A program made the position numbers and the translations under genes. This document shows, piece by piece, positions 52,154-60,735 of a DNA stretch of 61,846 nucleotides. This stretch comes from Nitrospinia bacterium (GTDB taxonomy: Bacteria > Nitrospinota > Nitrospinia > Nitrospinales > JAJDAT01). Positions within the stretch are counted from its first letter, which is position 1; each line of letters begins with the position of its first letter. The stretch lies in the NCBI GenBank assembly GCA_029261715.1, contig JAJDAT010000018.1:1-61846 (forward strand), given 5' to 3'. Below the pieces are notes generated by a model. That model saw only the letters and a program-made list of their open reading frames with translations, ran no database searches and was not told the origin of the DNA.

Positions 52154-52196
52154 AAACCATCCATGGCGCTTGGTCGCTGTGGGTGGTTTTTTTTTT
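52154..52196 (+). terminator. intrinsic terminator of the oxidoreductase operon
   Basis: ACCATCCA (52156-52163) pairs with TGGGTGGT (52180-52187), with one G-U pair, and is followed by a run of eleven T's that overlaps the stem end. The rest of the gap to 52491 is A+T-rich and shows no gene. Confidence 0.85.
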
Positions 52197-52491
52197 GATT
52201 AATCTTTTGCTTAGATAGAGTTAGAGTTTTTTTCGTAAGCTAGAGGCGCTGGTTAAATTGTGAAGTTCGTTTTTTAGAAAGATAGAGAACATTGCTTTAT
52301 AAGTTCTTATTTGGCTTAGTGAAATTTCGCAACCTAGTAATAAACTATTAAATATTTAGTGTTTAGAATTGTTGGTCGCTTTAAAAAATTTATATAAAAT
52401 GTAGAATGGAAGATAATTTAAAATATCCGAAATAAACATTTTTAAATTTAAATCAGGTTTGTTGCCAATAAATTTTTGATTGGAATTAATT

Positions 52492-53244
52492 ATGACTGAG
52501 TTTGACGATGACATAGAAGACGACGAAGAGGACGAAGAACAAGAAGAGGAGAAAGAAAAGTCAACGGGTTATGAGGTTGGCTGCACACTCTCCAATTGTC
52601 CTAACAAAATTTTCATTAGTTATAAAGATCCTGTTAGGGTTGCTTTACGTACTGTTTTTGGATTTGAAGACAATGAATTGAAGCTACAAATAGAAAAACT
52701 ACTAAAACCTTGCCCTACCGGGTTTGCATTCAGTAACAATGTTGATTTGCAGGCTCCTTCAGATTTAAATCCTGTGACTTCTCAAATAAAAACACCAGGC
52801 TCGTGTTTTACTCAAACTCATTTCACTTGGAACTTAGATGAGTTAAAAAAATATGAAGGTCAACTGATTAGTTATGTTTTGAAGAAAATGGAAGTAAAAG
52901 AAGATACTTTTCAAGATCTAGTCGATCGTTTTGAATCTGGTGAAATGGGGGCTGAAGCCTATTTACAAGGGATTGAAGATATTCATATTCGTGAGAGGGT
53001 GTTGTTTTGCATAATTAAAACATGGGCCATGGCAGCAGGTACAGAAGGGGCTTTTCGAGGAGCTCAAGAACTTGATTTAGTTGACCATTTCGGCGCAAGG
53101 ATTTTGATAACCATTGCAGATGCTCTGGAAACTGGAATGGGTGCAGACAGTCTATCCACATTGTCAAAAGAGGCGAGTAATTGGGATGGTATGGTGGAAA
53201 GAGAAATTCGCACCTATTTAGCTAGAATTGGGAAAGGGTTTTAA
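52492..53244 (+). CDS. hypothetical protein with an acidic N-terminus
   Basis: 250 residues from the ATG at 52492; a TTG four codons upstream is possible but has no better site. Residues 1-27 are almost all Asp/Glu (DDDIEDDEEDEEQEEEKEK). The remainder is a mixed alpha/beta sequence with cysteines at CTLSNC, CPTGF and GSCF, then a helical half (DTFQDLVDRFESGEMGAEAY and later TLSKEASNWDGMVEREIRTY). I do not recognise the family. It is followed 58 bases later by dut. No signal peptide or membrane segment. Confidence 0.65.
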   Translation: MTEFDDDIEDDEEDEEQEEEKEKSTGYEVGCTLSNCPNKIFISYKDPVRVALRTVFGFEDNELKLQIEKLLKPCPTGFAFSNNVDLQAPSDLNPVTSQIKTPGSCFTQTHFTWNLDELKKYEGQLISYVLKKMEVKEDTFQDLVDRFESGEMGAEAYLQGIEDIHIRERVLFCIIKTWAMAAGTEGAFRGAQELDLVDHFGARILITIADALETGMGADSLSTLSKEASNWDGMVEREIRTYLARIGKGF

Positions 53245-53302
53245 TTCATTACTTTGATTTCACAAGTTTCCTCTCTCACCAATCTTTTCCAATAATTTAA
53301 AA

Positions 53303-53731
53303 ATGACTATTCCCAAGCAAGTTGTTTGTGAGGTTAAAGGCGAGTATGCGCCTAAAAGCGCTCAAGAAGGCGATGCAGGTTCTGATTTAAGAGCTTCTGA
53401 AGAAATAACCATTCCATCAAAAGGACGTTGTTTAGTTCCGACGGGTATTAGTATGGCCATTCCTATAGGCTACGTTGGTTTGATTTGGCCTAGAAGTGGC
53501 TTAGCGGTAAAACATGGAATAGATTCTGGAGCTGGGGTGATTGATTCGGGTTACCGAGGAGAAATCCGCGTTTTACTTTTTAACCATTCGGATGTTGATT
53601 TCAAAGTGGTTAAAGGGGATAGAGTTGCGCAGATTTTAATTCAAAAAGTGGAGACTCCTCAGTTTATCCAAGTAGAAACACTAGATGAAACAGAACGCGG
53701 AGCTGGAGGGTTTGGATCCACAGGAAAATGA
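53303..53731 (+). CDS. dut: dUTP diphosphatase
   Basis: 142 residues, typical trimeric dUTPase. All five conserved motifs are present: DAGSDLRA (1), [11 protein letters not shown] (2), [11 protein letters not shown] (3), [10 protein letters not shown] (4) and the C-terminal [10 protein letters not shown] (5). It removes dUTP and supplies dUMP. The next gene, a macro-domain protein, starts at the last bases of dut (ATGA overlap of four bases), so the two are translationally coupled. Confidence 0.97.
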   Translation: MTIPKQVVCEVKGEYAPKSAQEGDAGSDLRASEEITIPSKGRCLVPTGISMAIPIGYVGLIWPRSGLAVKHGIDSGAGVIDSGYRGEIRVLLFNHSDVDFKVVKGDRVAQILIQKVETPQFIQVETLDETERGAGGFGSTGK

Positions 53732-54261
53732 TAATCAACATTGGCGAAAAAGAAATTCGTATTGTCCAAGGGGATATTACCGAAACAGATTGCCAATTGT
53801 TAGTCAACCCAGCAAATTCAGATTTAATTCTTGGCGGTGGCGTTGCTGGCGCTATTCGTAAAAAAGGCGGGCCATCTATACAAGAAGCGTGTAATAAGAT
53901 TGGTCATTGTCCCGTTGGGGAAGCTGTTCTTACGTTAGCGGGAGATCTAAAAGCAAACTATGTGGTTCATGCTGTTGGACCTAGGCTAGGCGAAGGAGAA
54001 GAGGATACTAAACTTCAAAACGCTACCCTTAATAGCTTAAAGATAGCTGAAGAAGAAAGAATATTATCTATTGCATTTCCCGCAATAAGTACGGGGATTT
54101 TTGGATTTCCAATTGATCGGTGCGCTAATATTATGTTGGAAATTGTTCATGATTTCCTAAAAAACGAACTGATACAATTAATGCGTGTTGATTTTATTTT
54201 GTTTGATCAAAAGGCATTAAACATATTTATTGAAACCGCAAAAAGAGAGAAGATGGCTTAA
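53728..54261 (+). CDS. macro-domain protein
   Basis: 177 residues, one complete macro domain: [20 protein letters not shown] with the ADP-ribose-binding Asp, [39 protein letters not shown], and [20 protein letters not shown]. The GGGVAGAI and STGIFGFP loops are the ligand-binding loops. It would be expected to bind or hydrolyse ADP-ribose or O-acetyl-ADP-ribose. The overlap with dut ties it to nucleotide housekeeping. The second nfu gene follows six bases after the stop. Confidence 0.93.
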   Translation: MIINIGEKEIRIVQGDITETDCQLLVNPANSDLILGGGVAGAIRKKGGPSIQEACNKIGHCPVGEAVLTLAGDLKANYVVHAVGPRLGEGEEDTKLQNATLNSLKIAEEERILSIAFPAISTGIFGFPIDRCANIMLEIVHDFLKNELIQLMRVDFILFDQKALNIFIETAKREKMA

Positions 54262-54267
54262 GATTTT

Positions 54268-54954
54268 ATGAATGAATTTTTTAAATTTTTTTTTAGCCCC
54301 TTTGCTGAAAAGAAAACATCTGCAGATTCTACGATTGAAAGGGGTTTTTCATTAAACCAAGAAGGATTTGCAGTCATTGAGGCTCAGTCAACTCCAAACC
54401 CAGACGCTTACCGTTTTCAATTAAATAAACCAGCTACAGAATTAGATTCAATTAACTTTTCTTCTCAAGATGAAGCGTCTGACGATTTGTTTGCGAAAAC
54501 TGTTTTTAACCTTTATGGAGTAGAAAACGTTTTTATAAAGGATAATTTTATTACAATTACAAAGTCTCCAGTGGTCGGTTGGGGAACGTTAACTGGAATG
54601 GTTGAGAAAGCGGTAACGTCTTCTTTAATTTTTTATCCTAAGAAAGTTTCGCCTAATGAAATACCTTTAAATGGGCAGCCTGACAACGAAGAGTTTTCCA
54701 AAGAAGATTTTTTGAAAATTCCTGATTCTGAAAAAGAGAAAATTGTTAACGCTATTTTTGATCAGGGAGTTCGTCCTACTCTAGCCAATGATGGCGGCGA
54801 CTTAACTTTAGTGGATATCCGAGGAGAAGTTATTCGTATTCGGTATGAAGGCGCTTGTGGAACTTGTCCCAGCTCAACCCAAGGCACTCTCAAATTTATT
54901 GAAGAAATGATTCGAGAAAATTTACACCCAAGTTTGAAGGTTGTTTCGATTTAG
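54268..54954 (+). CDS. Nfu-type Fe-S cluster carrier protein (copy 2)
   Basis: 228 residues. The N-terminal Nfu domain is recognisable (STPNPDAYRFQLNKPATELD, VENVFIKDNFITITKSP). The C-terminal NifU-like domain has TLANDGGDLTLVD and GACGTCPSSTQGTLKFIEEM with the CxxC cluster site. It is similar in layout to the copy at 35101-35790 but clearly diverged. The first 30 residues are a separate Phe/Lys-rich segment. It lies six bases after the macro-domain gene and is probably in the dut operon. Confidence 0.88.
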   Translation: MNEFFKFFFSPFAEKKTSADSTIERGFSLNQEGFAVIEAQSTPNPDAYRFQLNKPATELDSINFSSQDEASDDLFAKTVFNLYGVENVFIKDNFITITKSPVVGWGTLTGMVEKAVTSSLIFYPKKVSPNEIPLNGQPDNEEFSKEDFLKIPDSEKEKIVNAIFDQGVRPTLANDGGDLTLVDIRGEVIRIRYEGACGTCPSSTQGTLKFIEEMIRENLHPSLKVVSI

Positions 54955-54997
54955 CGCGTCAGATGATTTGTTCCTAAGTGTTCCTGGGTTTAATTTA

Positions 54998-55549
54998 TTA
55001 GCGGTAGTTTGTTAAAAAATCAATCGCGTCATCGTTGTTTTCCGCTAAATAATAAGATCTTAAGAACTTTTCCTTAGCTAGTTTTTGTTCAACAAACGAG
55101 TCAAAAAACTTAATTAGAGGGCTGTAATAATTCCGATAGTTGATAAGGATTAAAGGTTTTGAAATTTGTTTTAATTGAATAAGCGTTAAAATTTCCGCAA
55201 TTTCGTCTAAAGTGCCAATTCCTCCAGGAAGAGCTATGAACGCGTCCGACTTTTGTTCCATGAGTGTCTTTCTTTCCCGCATATCGTCAGTAACAATAAA
55301 CTCATCTGCTTCTACAAAATCAATATCTTTTCCTACAAACAATTCGGGGAAAATTGCGATAACTTTTCCTCCAGATTTATGAGCGCCTCGGGCGACAGCG
55401 CCCATCAATCCAATAGAAGCTCCTCCATAGACTAAAGAAATTTTTTGTTCAGCTATTTTTTGTCCTAAATCGGTCGCTAAATCTTTTAACTGTTTTGAGG
55501 CTTCCGGACTAGAAGCGCAAAAAACGCATATTGAATTTATTTTTTGCAT
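54998..55549 (-). CDS. LOG-family protein (TIGR00730 type)
   Basis: 183 residues. The Rossmann-like fold begins ICVFCASSPEA, with VYGGASIGLMGAVARGAHKS, an MRERKTLM segment and the PGGIGTLDEIAEI motif that defines the family. LOG proteins hydrolyse nucleoside monophosphates to free base and ribose 5-phosphate; in many bacteria they are used for nucleotide salvage or stress. It is transcribed leftwards with the dGTPase-like gene upstream, 33 bases away. Confidence 0.92.
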   Translation of the reverse strand: MQKINSICVFCASSPEASKQLKDLATDLGQKIAEQKISLVYGGASIGLMGAVARGAHKSGGKVIAIFPELFVGKDIDFVEADEFIVTDDMRERKTLMEQKSDAFIALPGGIGTLDEIAEILTLIQLKQISKPLILINYRNYYSPLIKFFDSFVEQKLAKEKFLRSYYLAENNDDAIDFLTNYR

Positions 55550-55582
55550 TAAGTTTTTCAGACGAATGAGTTTTAGCGGTTT

Positions 55583-56725
55583 TTAAATTTCGGGGCTGAA
55601 TAAGTTTTGATATTCGCTAATAGCAAAGCGGTCCGTCATTCCGGAAATATAATCGCAAACCAGGCGTTCTTTATCGCCTAAATGTTTTTTAGATAAAACA
55701 GAAGGAGGGAGCAATTCATTATTGCTTATATACGCTTCATATAGGTTGCTTAAATACATTTCCGCTTTAAAATCCATTCTCAAAACCCGTGGATGACGGT
55801 ACATGTTTTTGAATAAGAAGCTTTTTAATTCGGTAAGTTTAGATCCCATTTCTTGACTAAAATCACCAATTTTTTCTTTACAGGTTCTTATATCGTCCGC
55901 CGATTGTATTGAATAATGCGCAATATTTTTTGTAGCGTTCTCTCTGAAATCTGAAACTAATTTGTTAATTATATTTCGCACCATGAGATATTTTTTAAGT
56001 TTGTCGTCTAAATTAGAATATTCTTTTTTTAATTCAGATTCATTTTCTTTCCATAAAGCGTTAACGCTAAGTTGGTCGGGGTTTAATAAGCCTGAAGTGA
56101 TACCATCGTCAAGGTCATGCGCAGTATAAGCTATCGCATCAGATCGGTCTGCAACTTGTCCTTCTAATGATGGGTGCTTAATTTCATCTTTTGACGTTAC
56201 TGGATTTTCTGGATCTTTTTTGTGTTTACAAATCCCTTCCAAAACTTCCCAGGAAAGATTTAATCCGTCAAATTCAGGATATTTTTTTTCAAGGAATTTT
56301 ATAATTCTTAAACTTTGTTGATTATGTTCAAATCCTCCAAACGCCTTCATTAACTTATTTAAAACTCTTTGGCCGGTATGTCCAAAAGGAGGGTGTCCCA
56401 AGTCATGTGCTAGGGAAATGGCTTCAGTTAAATCTTCATTCAGTTGTAGCGACTTTGCAATAGAGCGCGCAATTTGAGCCACTTCTAGAGAGTGAGTTAG
56501 ACGTGTTCTATAGTAATCCCCCTCTCTATATACAAAAACCTGTGTTTTGTACTCTAATCTACGGAAAGCAGAAGAGTGGATAACTCGATCTCTATCTCTT
56601 TGAAACCGGGTTCTATAGGTATGTTCTAACTCTTTATGTTTACGCCCTTGGCTATTTTGACTATGAACGGCATAAGGAGCTAAGACAGACTTCTCCAACT
56701 GTTCGATATCGGTTCTTGTAATCAA
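55583..56725 (-). CDS. dGTPase-like HD-domain phosphohydrolase
   Basis: 380 residues, size of the type 2 dGTPase-like proteins. The HD metal site is visible as RLTHSLEVAQIARSIAKSLQ and SLAHDLGHPPFGHTGQRVLN, preceded by RDRVIHSSAFRRLEYKTQVF, which is the family hallmark. A C-terminal domain (LYEAYISNNELLPPSVLSKK) completes it. It would cut dNTPs to nucleosides and triphosphate. The LOG-family gene lies downstream; both touch nucleotide pools, together with dut and the macro-domain gene across the intergenic gap. Confidence 0.93.
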   Translation of the reverse strand: MITRTDIEQLEKSVLAPYAVHSQNSQGRKHKELEHTYRTRFQRDRDRVIHSSAFRRLEYKTQVFVYREGDYYRTRLTHSLEVAQIARSIAKSLQLNEDLTEAISLAHDLGHPPFGHTGQRVLNKLMKAFGGFEHNQQSLRIIKFLEKKYPEFDGLNLSWEVLEGICKHKKDPENPVTSKDEIKHPSLEGQVADRSDAIAYTAHDLDDGITSGLLNPDQLSVNALWKENESELKKEYSNLDDKLKKYLMVRNIINKLVSDFRENATKNIAHYSIQSADDIRTCKEKIGDFSQEMGSKLTELKSFLFKNMYRHPRVLRMDFKAEMYLSNLYEAYISNNELLPPSVLSKKHLGDKERLVCDYISGMTDRFAISEYQNLFSPEI

Positions 56726-56765
56726 AGCTTAAGAGTTTGCAAAATAAAGGAAAGAAAAATGTTGA

Positions 56766-57404
56766 TTATGGTTCTTCGGTTTTAGATATTAAAGTTTTAC
56801 TCAATTTATCCCAATCTGTTTCCTGGACCTCTTCTTGAGTGATAGGTCCCATTTCAGAAAACTTGGATTTCTCTTTTTGAGTAAATTCATACTCTTCCGA
56901 ATTAGGAAATGAGTTTTCAATAGGTTCAAGAAAAAATTCCTCGTCTTCTGAAAAATCAATATTTGTTTTAGTTGTTTGTTGGTTAAAGAAATCTATAGCT
57001 GTAGAAAAATCTTGGCTTTGGGGCTTTTGACGGCCAAGACTTACGCAACTATTATAATCATTATATAAACCGTAATGAATAAACCGGTAAGGATTTATTT
57101 TATAAGCTTTAAAGAAATCAGTTTCTGCAAGTTTAAACCGTTTTTCCCGTAAATAAATTTTTCCTCGGAAGACTAAGGAAAGGAAGTGACATGGTTTAAC
57201 GCTTAAGACCATGTTCAGATTTAAGATGGCAATACTAACTCTTTTCTTTTCCAAGGATAGCTGAGCCTGCTGGAAGTGTTTTTTCACTTCGCCATCGCGG
57301 TTATCCATCCATCGAAAAATCAATTCCAGAATTGGAAATAGAAATTCGCCAAATTTAAACTGAACCCAATTTAAACAATAACTGAGCTTTTTTAAGTTCA
57401 TCAC
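56766..57404 (-). CDS. hypothetical TPR-containing protein
   Basis: 212 residues. About 40-115 is helical with tetratricopeptide-like units (KKHFQQAQLSLEKKRVSIAI, LVFRGKIYLREKRFKLAETD, FFKAYKINPYRFIHYGLYND). The C-terminal 90 residues are acidic, Phe/Glu-rich and probably disordered (FSEDEEFFLEPIENSFPNSE). No signal peptide is clear. A scaffold role is possible; nothing more can be read. It lies 40 bases upstream of the dGTPase-like gene and may be in the same operon. Confidence 0.65.
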   Translation of the reverse strand: MMNLKKLSYCLNWVQFKFGEFLFPILELIFRWMDNRDGEVKKHFQQAQLSLEKKRVSIAILNLNMVLSVKPCHFLSLVFRGKIYLREKRFKLAETDFFKAYKINPYRFIHYGLYNDYNSCVSLGRQKPQSQDFSTAIDFFNQQTTKTNIDFSEDEEFFLEPIENSFPNSEEYEFTQKEKSKFSEMGPITQEEVQETDWDKLSKTLISKTEEP

Positions 57405-57653
57405 AGAATTTGCGCTGCAAATGGTTCGAAAAATAGTTTGGATAGGGGAATTCTATCTAAATTGTTGGTTTTCGTCAAATTTTATCCAAGATTATTTAAA
57501 TAAATTTAGTTATAATTTATATAAATATTGATATTTTGTTTTCTAGGCCTTAAAAGTCGAAGTATTCGAAGCTAAAGGCCAATTTCTATTATGTGAAAGT
57601 TGGGGAATAGCGTTTATTTTCTTAACTAATTATGGTAATTTAAATTTATCGCC

Positions 57654-59861
57654 ATGAATTGCTTAAATTGCGGATTTATCAGTTTTAAACTGGCAAAAAA
57701 GTGTGGGAATTGCGGAGCCAGTTTTAAAAAATTTTCCCAAAATGACCAAAATACTTTGGTTCGGAATAAAGCCTTTGTAATTTATGTTGGCACTGTAAGC
57801 GACTCTACGGCTTCCACGGCTGTGGAACTAGAAGAAAAAGAGTTTGAGATAGAGTCTACAGAATTAAACGCTCCTCCCATCCTGGATTCTCCACCTACGC
57901 AAGAAGCAGATTCGACAAATACAGATTTTGATTTAGATTTGTCTGATGCTCCAGAATCTAGTGTTGTGTCTTTAAATGAGCCGGAGGAACCTGGCAAAAA
58001 AGACGGTTTAGCAAAAACGGTAGGTTTAGCAGGGCTAGGAGTTGCTGCGACCCAAAGTTTGGATCTTGGGACAAGCGAAGCGGTTTCCGAAGGGGATTTA
58101 GATGGAGATTTTGTTTTAGACCTAGAGTCTGATTCTGATGCAGATAGTATTGAAATCAAAGATGATTTGGAGCCAACAGCTTCTTTAGGAGCTGAGAATT
58201 TAGATTCTGAATTGTTAATTCCAAGCAATGACGAAACCTTGGAACCTGTAGGCGAGGTAGATTTATCGGACACGGTTGAAAACGAAGTTGAGTTTGAATT
58301 AGAACCTGATTTAGAGGTTGCAGATTCTGAAGAAAAATTAGAGCCTGTTGGGGAAGTTGATTTAGATCTTCCTGACGATGATATTGAATTAGGGCTAGAA
58401 GAATTCGAACTTGAAGACGCTGAATCAAATATTAGCGTTGCGGAAGAGCCGCAAGCTCTAGAAGATAATGATGCTGAATTTGAACTCGAAGAATTGGGAG
58501 TTGAAGACGCTGAATCAAATATTGGCGCTGCGGAAGAGACGCAAGCTTTAGAAGACAAAGATGCTGAATTTGAACTCGAAGAATTGGAAGTTGAAGACGC
58601 TGAATCAAATATTGGCGCTGCGGAAGAGACGCAAGCTTTAGAAGACAAAGATGCTGAATTTGAACTCGAAGAATTGGAAGTTGAAGACGCTGAATCAAAT
58701 ATTAGCGTTGCGGAAGAGCCGCAAGCTTTAGAAGATAAAGATGCGGAGTTTGAACTCGAAGAATTGGAAGTTGAGGGTGTAGAGTCAAATAATAGTGTCG
58801 TTCAGGAACAAGATAATCAGGTTGATGGAGATGTTGAATTTGATCTTGAAGAACTAAAAGTTGATGACGCAGAACCAAATGCCAGGGCCCTTGACGAACA
58901 AGAAACTAGCATAGATGGAGATGTTGAGTTTGAATTTAAGGAATTGGAAATAGAGAACGGCGATGAAAACGTAAATACGGCTCAAGATTTAGAATCTCCG
59001 GTTGAGGGTGACGTCGAATTTGAATTGGAAGAGTTTGAACTTGAAAATAATCAAGAAAATCAAACTGCTGAAGAAGCTGAAACCCATATAGATGGAGATG
59101 TTGAGTTTGAATTTAAGGAACTAGAAGTTGAAAATGTAAACGTTGTTCAGGAAGAAACGTCTTCTGTAAATGGTGATGTTGAGTTTGAATTAGAGTCTGA
59201 TGCTGATGATAAGGAAAATCCGGAACCTACTGGAGAAGTAGAGCCTGTCACATCACAGAATGATGAATTAGAATTTGAACTAGAAACTGGTCTAGAAGTT
59301 TTCGATAGGGAAAAAGATATAGAAGATTCAAAAAAAGACGAAACCGAACTCCCGGTTGGAGGGGAAGCTGGTTTTGAACTAGAACCGGATTTAGAAATAA
59401 AAAATGGTAGTGATGCTGTTGATATTCAATCAAACGACTCAACTGATGATGGAGACTTAGGGTTCGAGCTTGAAGAGCTTCAACCTGCTGACGGTGTGGA
59501 AGGCTTGTCTACAGAAGAAGCGCTTGACGAGAATGTTGGGTTAGAAAGTAATAGTCCGATTACAGTTGATCAAGGCGACGATCCTTTAGAGCCAGAAAAG
59601 GTAGGGGAAGATACAAACGAGGAAGTTTTTTTTGAATTGGAAGAACTTGAACCAGACCAAGGTTTAGGAGCTTCAAATGACTCTAAATCGGAGAAAGATT
59701 TGGAAAAACATGCTGATTTAGTGGCGTCTGAAATAGAAAAAGTTTCTTCTGAAAAGCCAAAACCGGAAATTGAAGAGCTTGAGATTGATATTACAGATTC
59801 GGATCAAGTTTTAGATGAGGACGAGATTGAATTAGAAATTGAAATCATCGACGAGGATTAA
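57654..59861 (+). CDS. very acidic zinc-ribbon protein with 30-residue tandem repeats
   Basis: 735 residues. The N-terminus is a four-Cys zinc ribbon (MNCLNCGFIS, KKCGNCGASF; C3, C6, C17, C20). After a linker the protein is almost entirely Asp/Glu/Leu/Phe/Val with the recurring core (D/E)xEFELEEL. Residues from 254 are tandem 30-residue units beginning EDAESNI, four nearly identical and about five more diverged. It has no basic region and no membrane segment. I do not recognise a function; a calcium- or protein-binding scaffold is possible. The motif FDLDL near residue 90 also occurs in the AsmA-like protein (38676-43085). Confidence 0.75.
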   Translation: MNCLNCGFISFKLAKKCGNCGASFKKFSQNDQNTLVRNKAFVIYVGTVSDSTASTAVELEEKEFEIESTELNAPPILDSPPTQEADSTNTDFDLDLSDAPESSVVSLNEPEEPGKKDGLAKTVGLAGLGVAATQSLDLGTSEAVSEGDLDGDFVLDLESDSDADSIEIKDDLEPTASLGAENLDSELLIPSNDETLEPVGEVDLSDTVENEVEFELEPDLEVADSEEKLEPVGEVDLDLPDDDIELGLEEFELEDAESNISVAEEPQALEDNDAEFELEELGVEDAESNIGAAEETQALEDKDAEFELEELEVEDAESNIGAAEETQALEDKDAEFELEELEVEDAESNISVAEEPQALEDKDAEFELEELEVEGVESNNSVVQEQDNQVDGDVEFDLEELKVDDAEPNARALDEQETSIDGDVEFEFKELEIENGDENVNTAQDLESPVEGDVEFELEEFELENNQENQTAEEAETHIDGDVEFEFKELEVENVNVVQEETSSVNGDVEFELESDADDKENPEPTGEVEPVTSQNDELEFELETGLEVFDREKDIEDSKKDETELPVGGEAGFELEPDLEIKNGSDAVDIQSNDSTDDGDLGFELEELQPADGVEGLSTEEALDENVGLESNSPITVDQGDDPLEPEKVGEDTNEEVFFELEELEPDQGLGASNDSKSEKDLEKHADLVASEIEKVSSEKPKPEIEELEIDITDSDQVLDEDEIELEIEIIDED
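58413..58772 (+). repeat. 90-bp tandem repeat array inside the acidic protein gene
   Basis: Four adjacent 90-base units starting with gaagacgctgaatcaaatat at 58413, 58503, 58593 and 58683. Units two and three are almost identical at DNA level, a sign of recent duplication or conversion. Degenerate units continue to about 59200. Copy number may vary between strains. Confidence 0.9.
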
Positions 59862-60101
59862 GATTATTTATCTTCGTAATAATTAAAGTTTCTTCGTTTA
59901 TTGCATTCCCAGGGTTTAGAAAAGACATTGAAAAAATAGAAATTTTTAAGGCATTCCCTCTCTTTTATTATTTCTTTAGGGTTTTTTAAGCTTGTTTTGC
60001 TAGATGGTTGAAAATCGCGTTAAGTTATTTCTTTTTTATTTGCAAAAAAAAATAAAAAATGGTGTACATTCCTTTTTTAGCTTAATTGAGACTTTAAGAA
60101 G

Positions 60102-60566
60102 ATGGGAAAGCAAGCTGGACTTCCGAAACGGTCGATTGCCTTTTTAATTGATTATGTGATTTTAGAAGTTCTTCGTTGGATTACTTTAGATCCTTTATTT
60201 AGCGGTCGAGAAATTTCTCCAGATCAAATATTGAAAGCCGCCTCATCTGGGCGGTTGGAGGAGTTATCTCAAATGCTGATTTGGGTTTTTGTTGTTTTGA
60301 ATTTGGTGTTTTTGCTTTGGGGTTTTTATTTTGTTTTGTTTACATGGCAATTGGGCCAAACCCCAGGTAAAAAGTTACTAGGAATTATCGTTGTGCGCGA
60401 AGATGGACAACCTATGAGCTTTAAGACTTCGTTAGTTCGGTTTGTTGGGTGGAATTTCTCGATCACGGCGTTTGGTTTAGGTTTTTTTTGGGCCGCCTTT
60501 GATAAAAAAGGGCAAACTTGGCATGATAAAATGGCCAAAACCCAGGCGGTTTTACAAACATCGTAA
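60102..60566 (+). CDS. RDD-family membrane protein
   Basis: 154 residues with three hydrophobic segments (about 12-26, 60-82, 118-134). The RDD pattern appears in modified form: KRSIAFLIDYVILEVL with Arg and Asp in helix one, GQTPGKKLLGIIVVREDGQP after helix two, and FDKKGQTWHDKMAKTQAV at the end, which is the conserved C-terminal element. The function of the family is poorly known; some members move ions or solutes. The ATG follows a GAAG segment. The aminotransferase remnant begins 25 bases after the stop. Confidence 0.88.
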   Translation: MGKQAGLPKRSIAFLIDYVILEVLRWITLDPLFSGREISPDQILKAASSGRLEELSQMLIWVFVVLNLVFLLWGFYFVLFTWQLGQTPGKKLLGIIVVREDGQPMSFKTSLVRFVGWNFSITAFGLGFFWAAFDKKGQTWHDKMAKTQAVLQTS

Positions 60567-60591
60567 TTTTTAAATTAAAAAGGAAAGTAGG

Positions 60592-60735
60592 ATGAAAAAG
60601 AAATACCTGTTGGCTCCCGGACCAACTCCGGTTCCTGAAGAAGTCTCCTTGGCAATGGCTCTTCCTATACAACACCAACGAACTTCTCAGTGCGGCGACA
60701 TATTTGGTAAAGTCACAGTAGGAGATATATTGTAA
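60592..60735 (+). pseudogene. 5' remnant of a class V aminotransferase gene (47 codons)
   Basis: An ATG with AGGAAAG upstream opens a 47-codon frame: KKKYLLAPGPTPVPEEVSLA, MALPIQHQRTSQCGDIFGKV. This is the N-terminal arm of serine/alanine-glyoxylate aminotransferases (class V, PGPTPVP and HRT motifs). After about residue 42 the family similarity stops and the frame closes with a TAA at 60733-60735, which overlaps the ATG of serC by one base (TAATG). The rest of the original gene of about 380 codons is missing. The fragment is probably still translated as a leader for serC. Confidence 0.75.

Noticed and set aside
57782-58648. Long minus-strand frames opposite the acidic repeat gene
   Set aside because: They are mirror images of the 90-bp repeats (Ser/Ala/Asn-rich), an effect of the repeat composition.
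58413-58772. CRISPR-like regular array
   Set aside because: The repeats are contiguous with no spacers, in frame, and encode 30-residue protein units.
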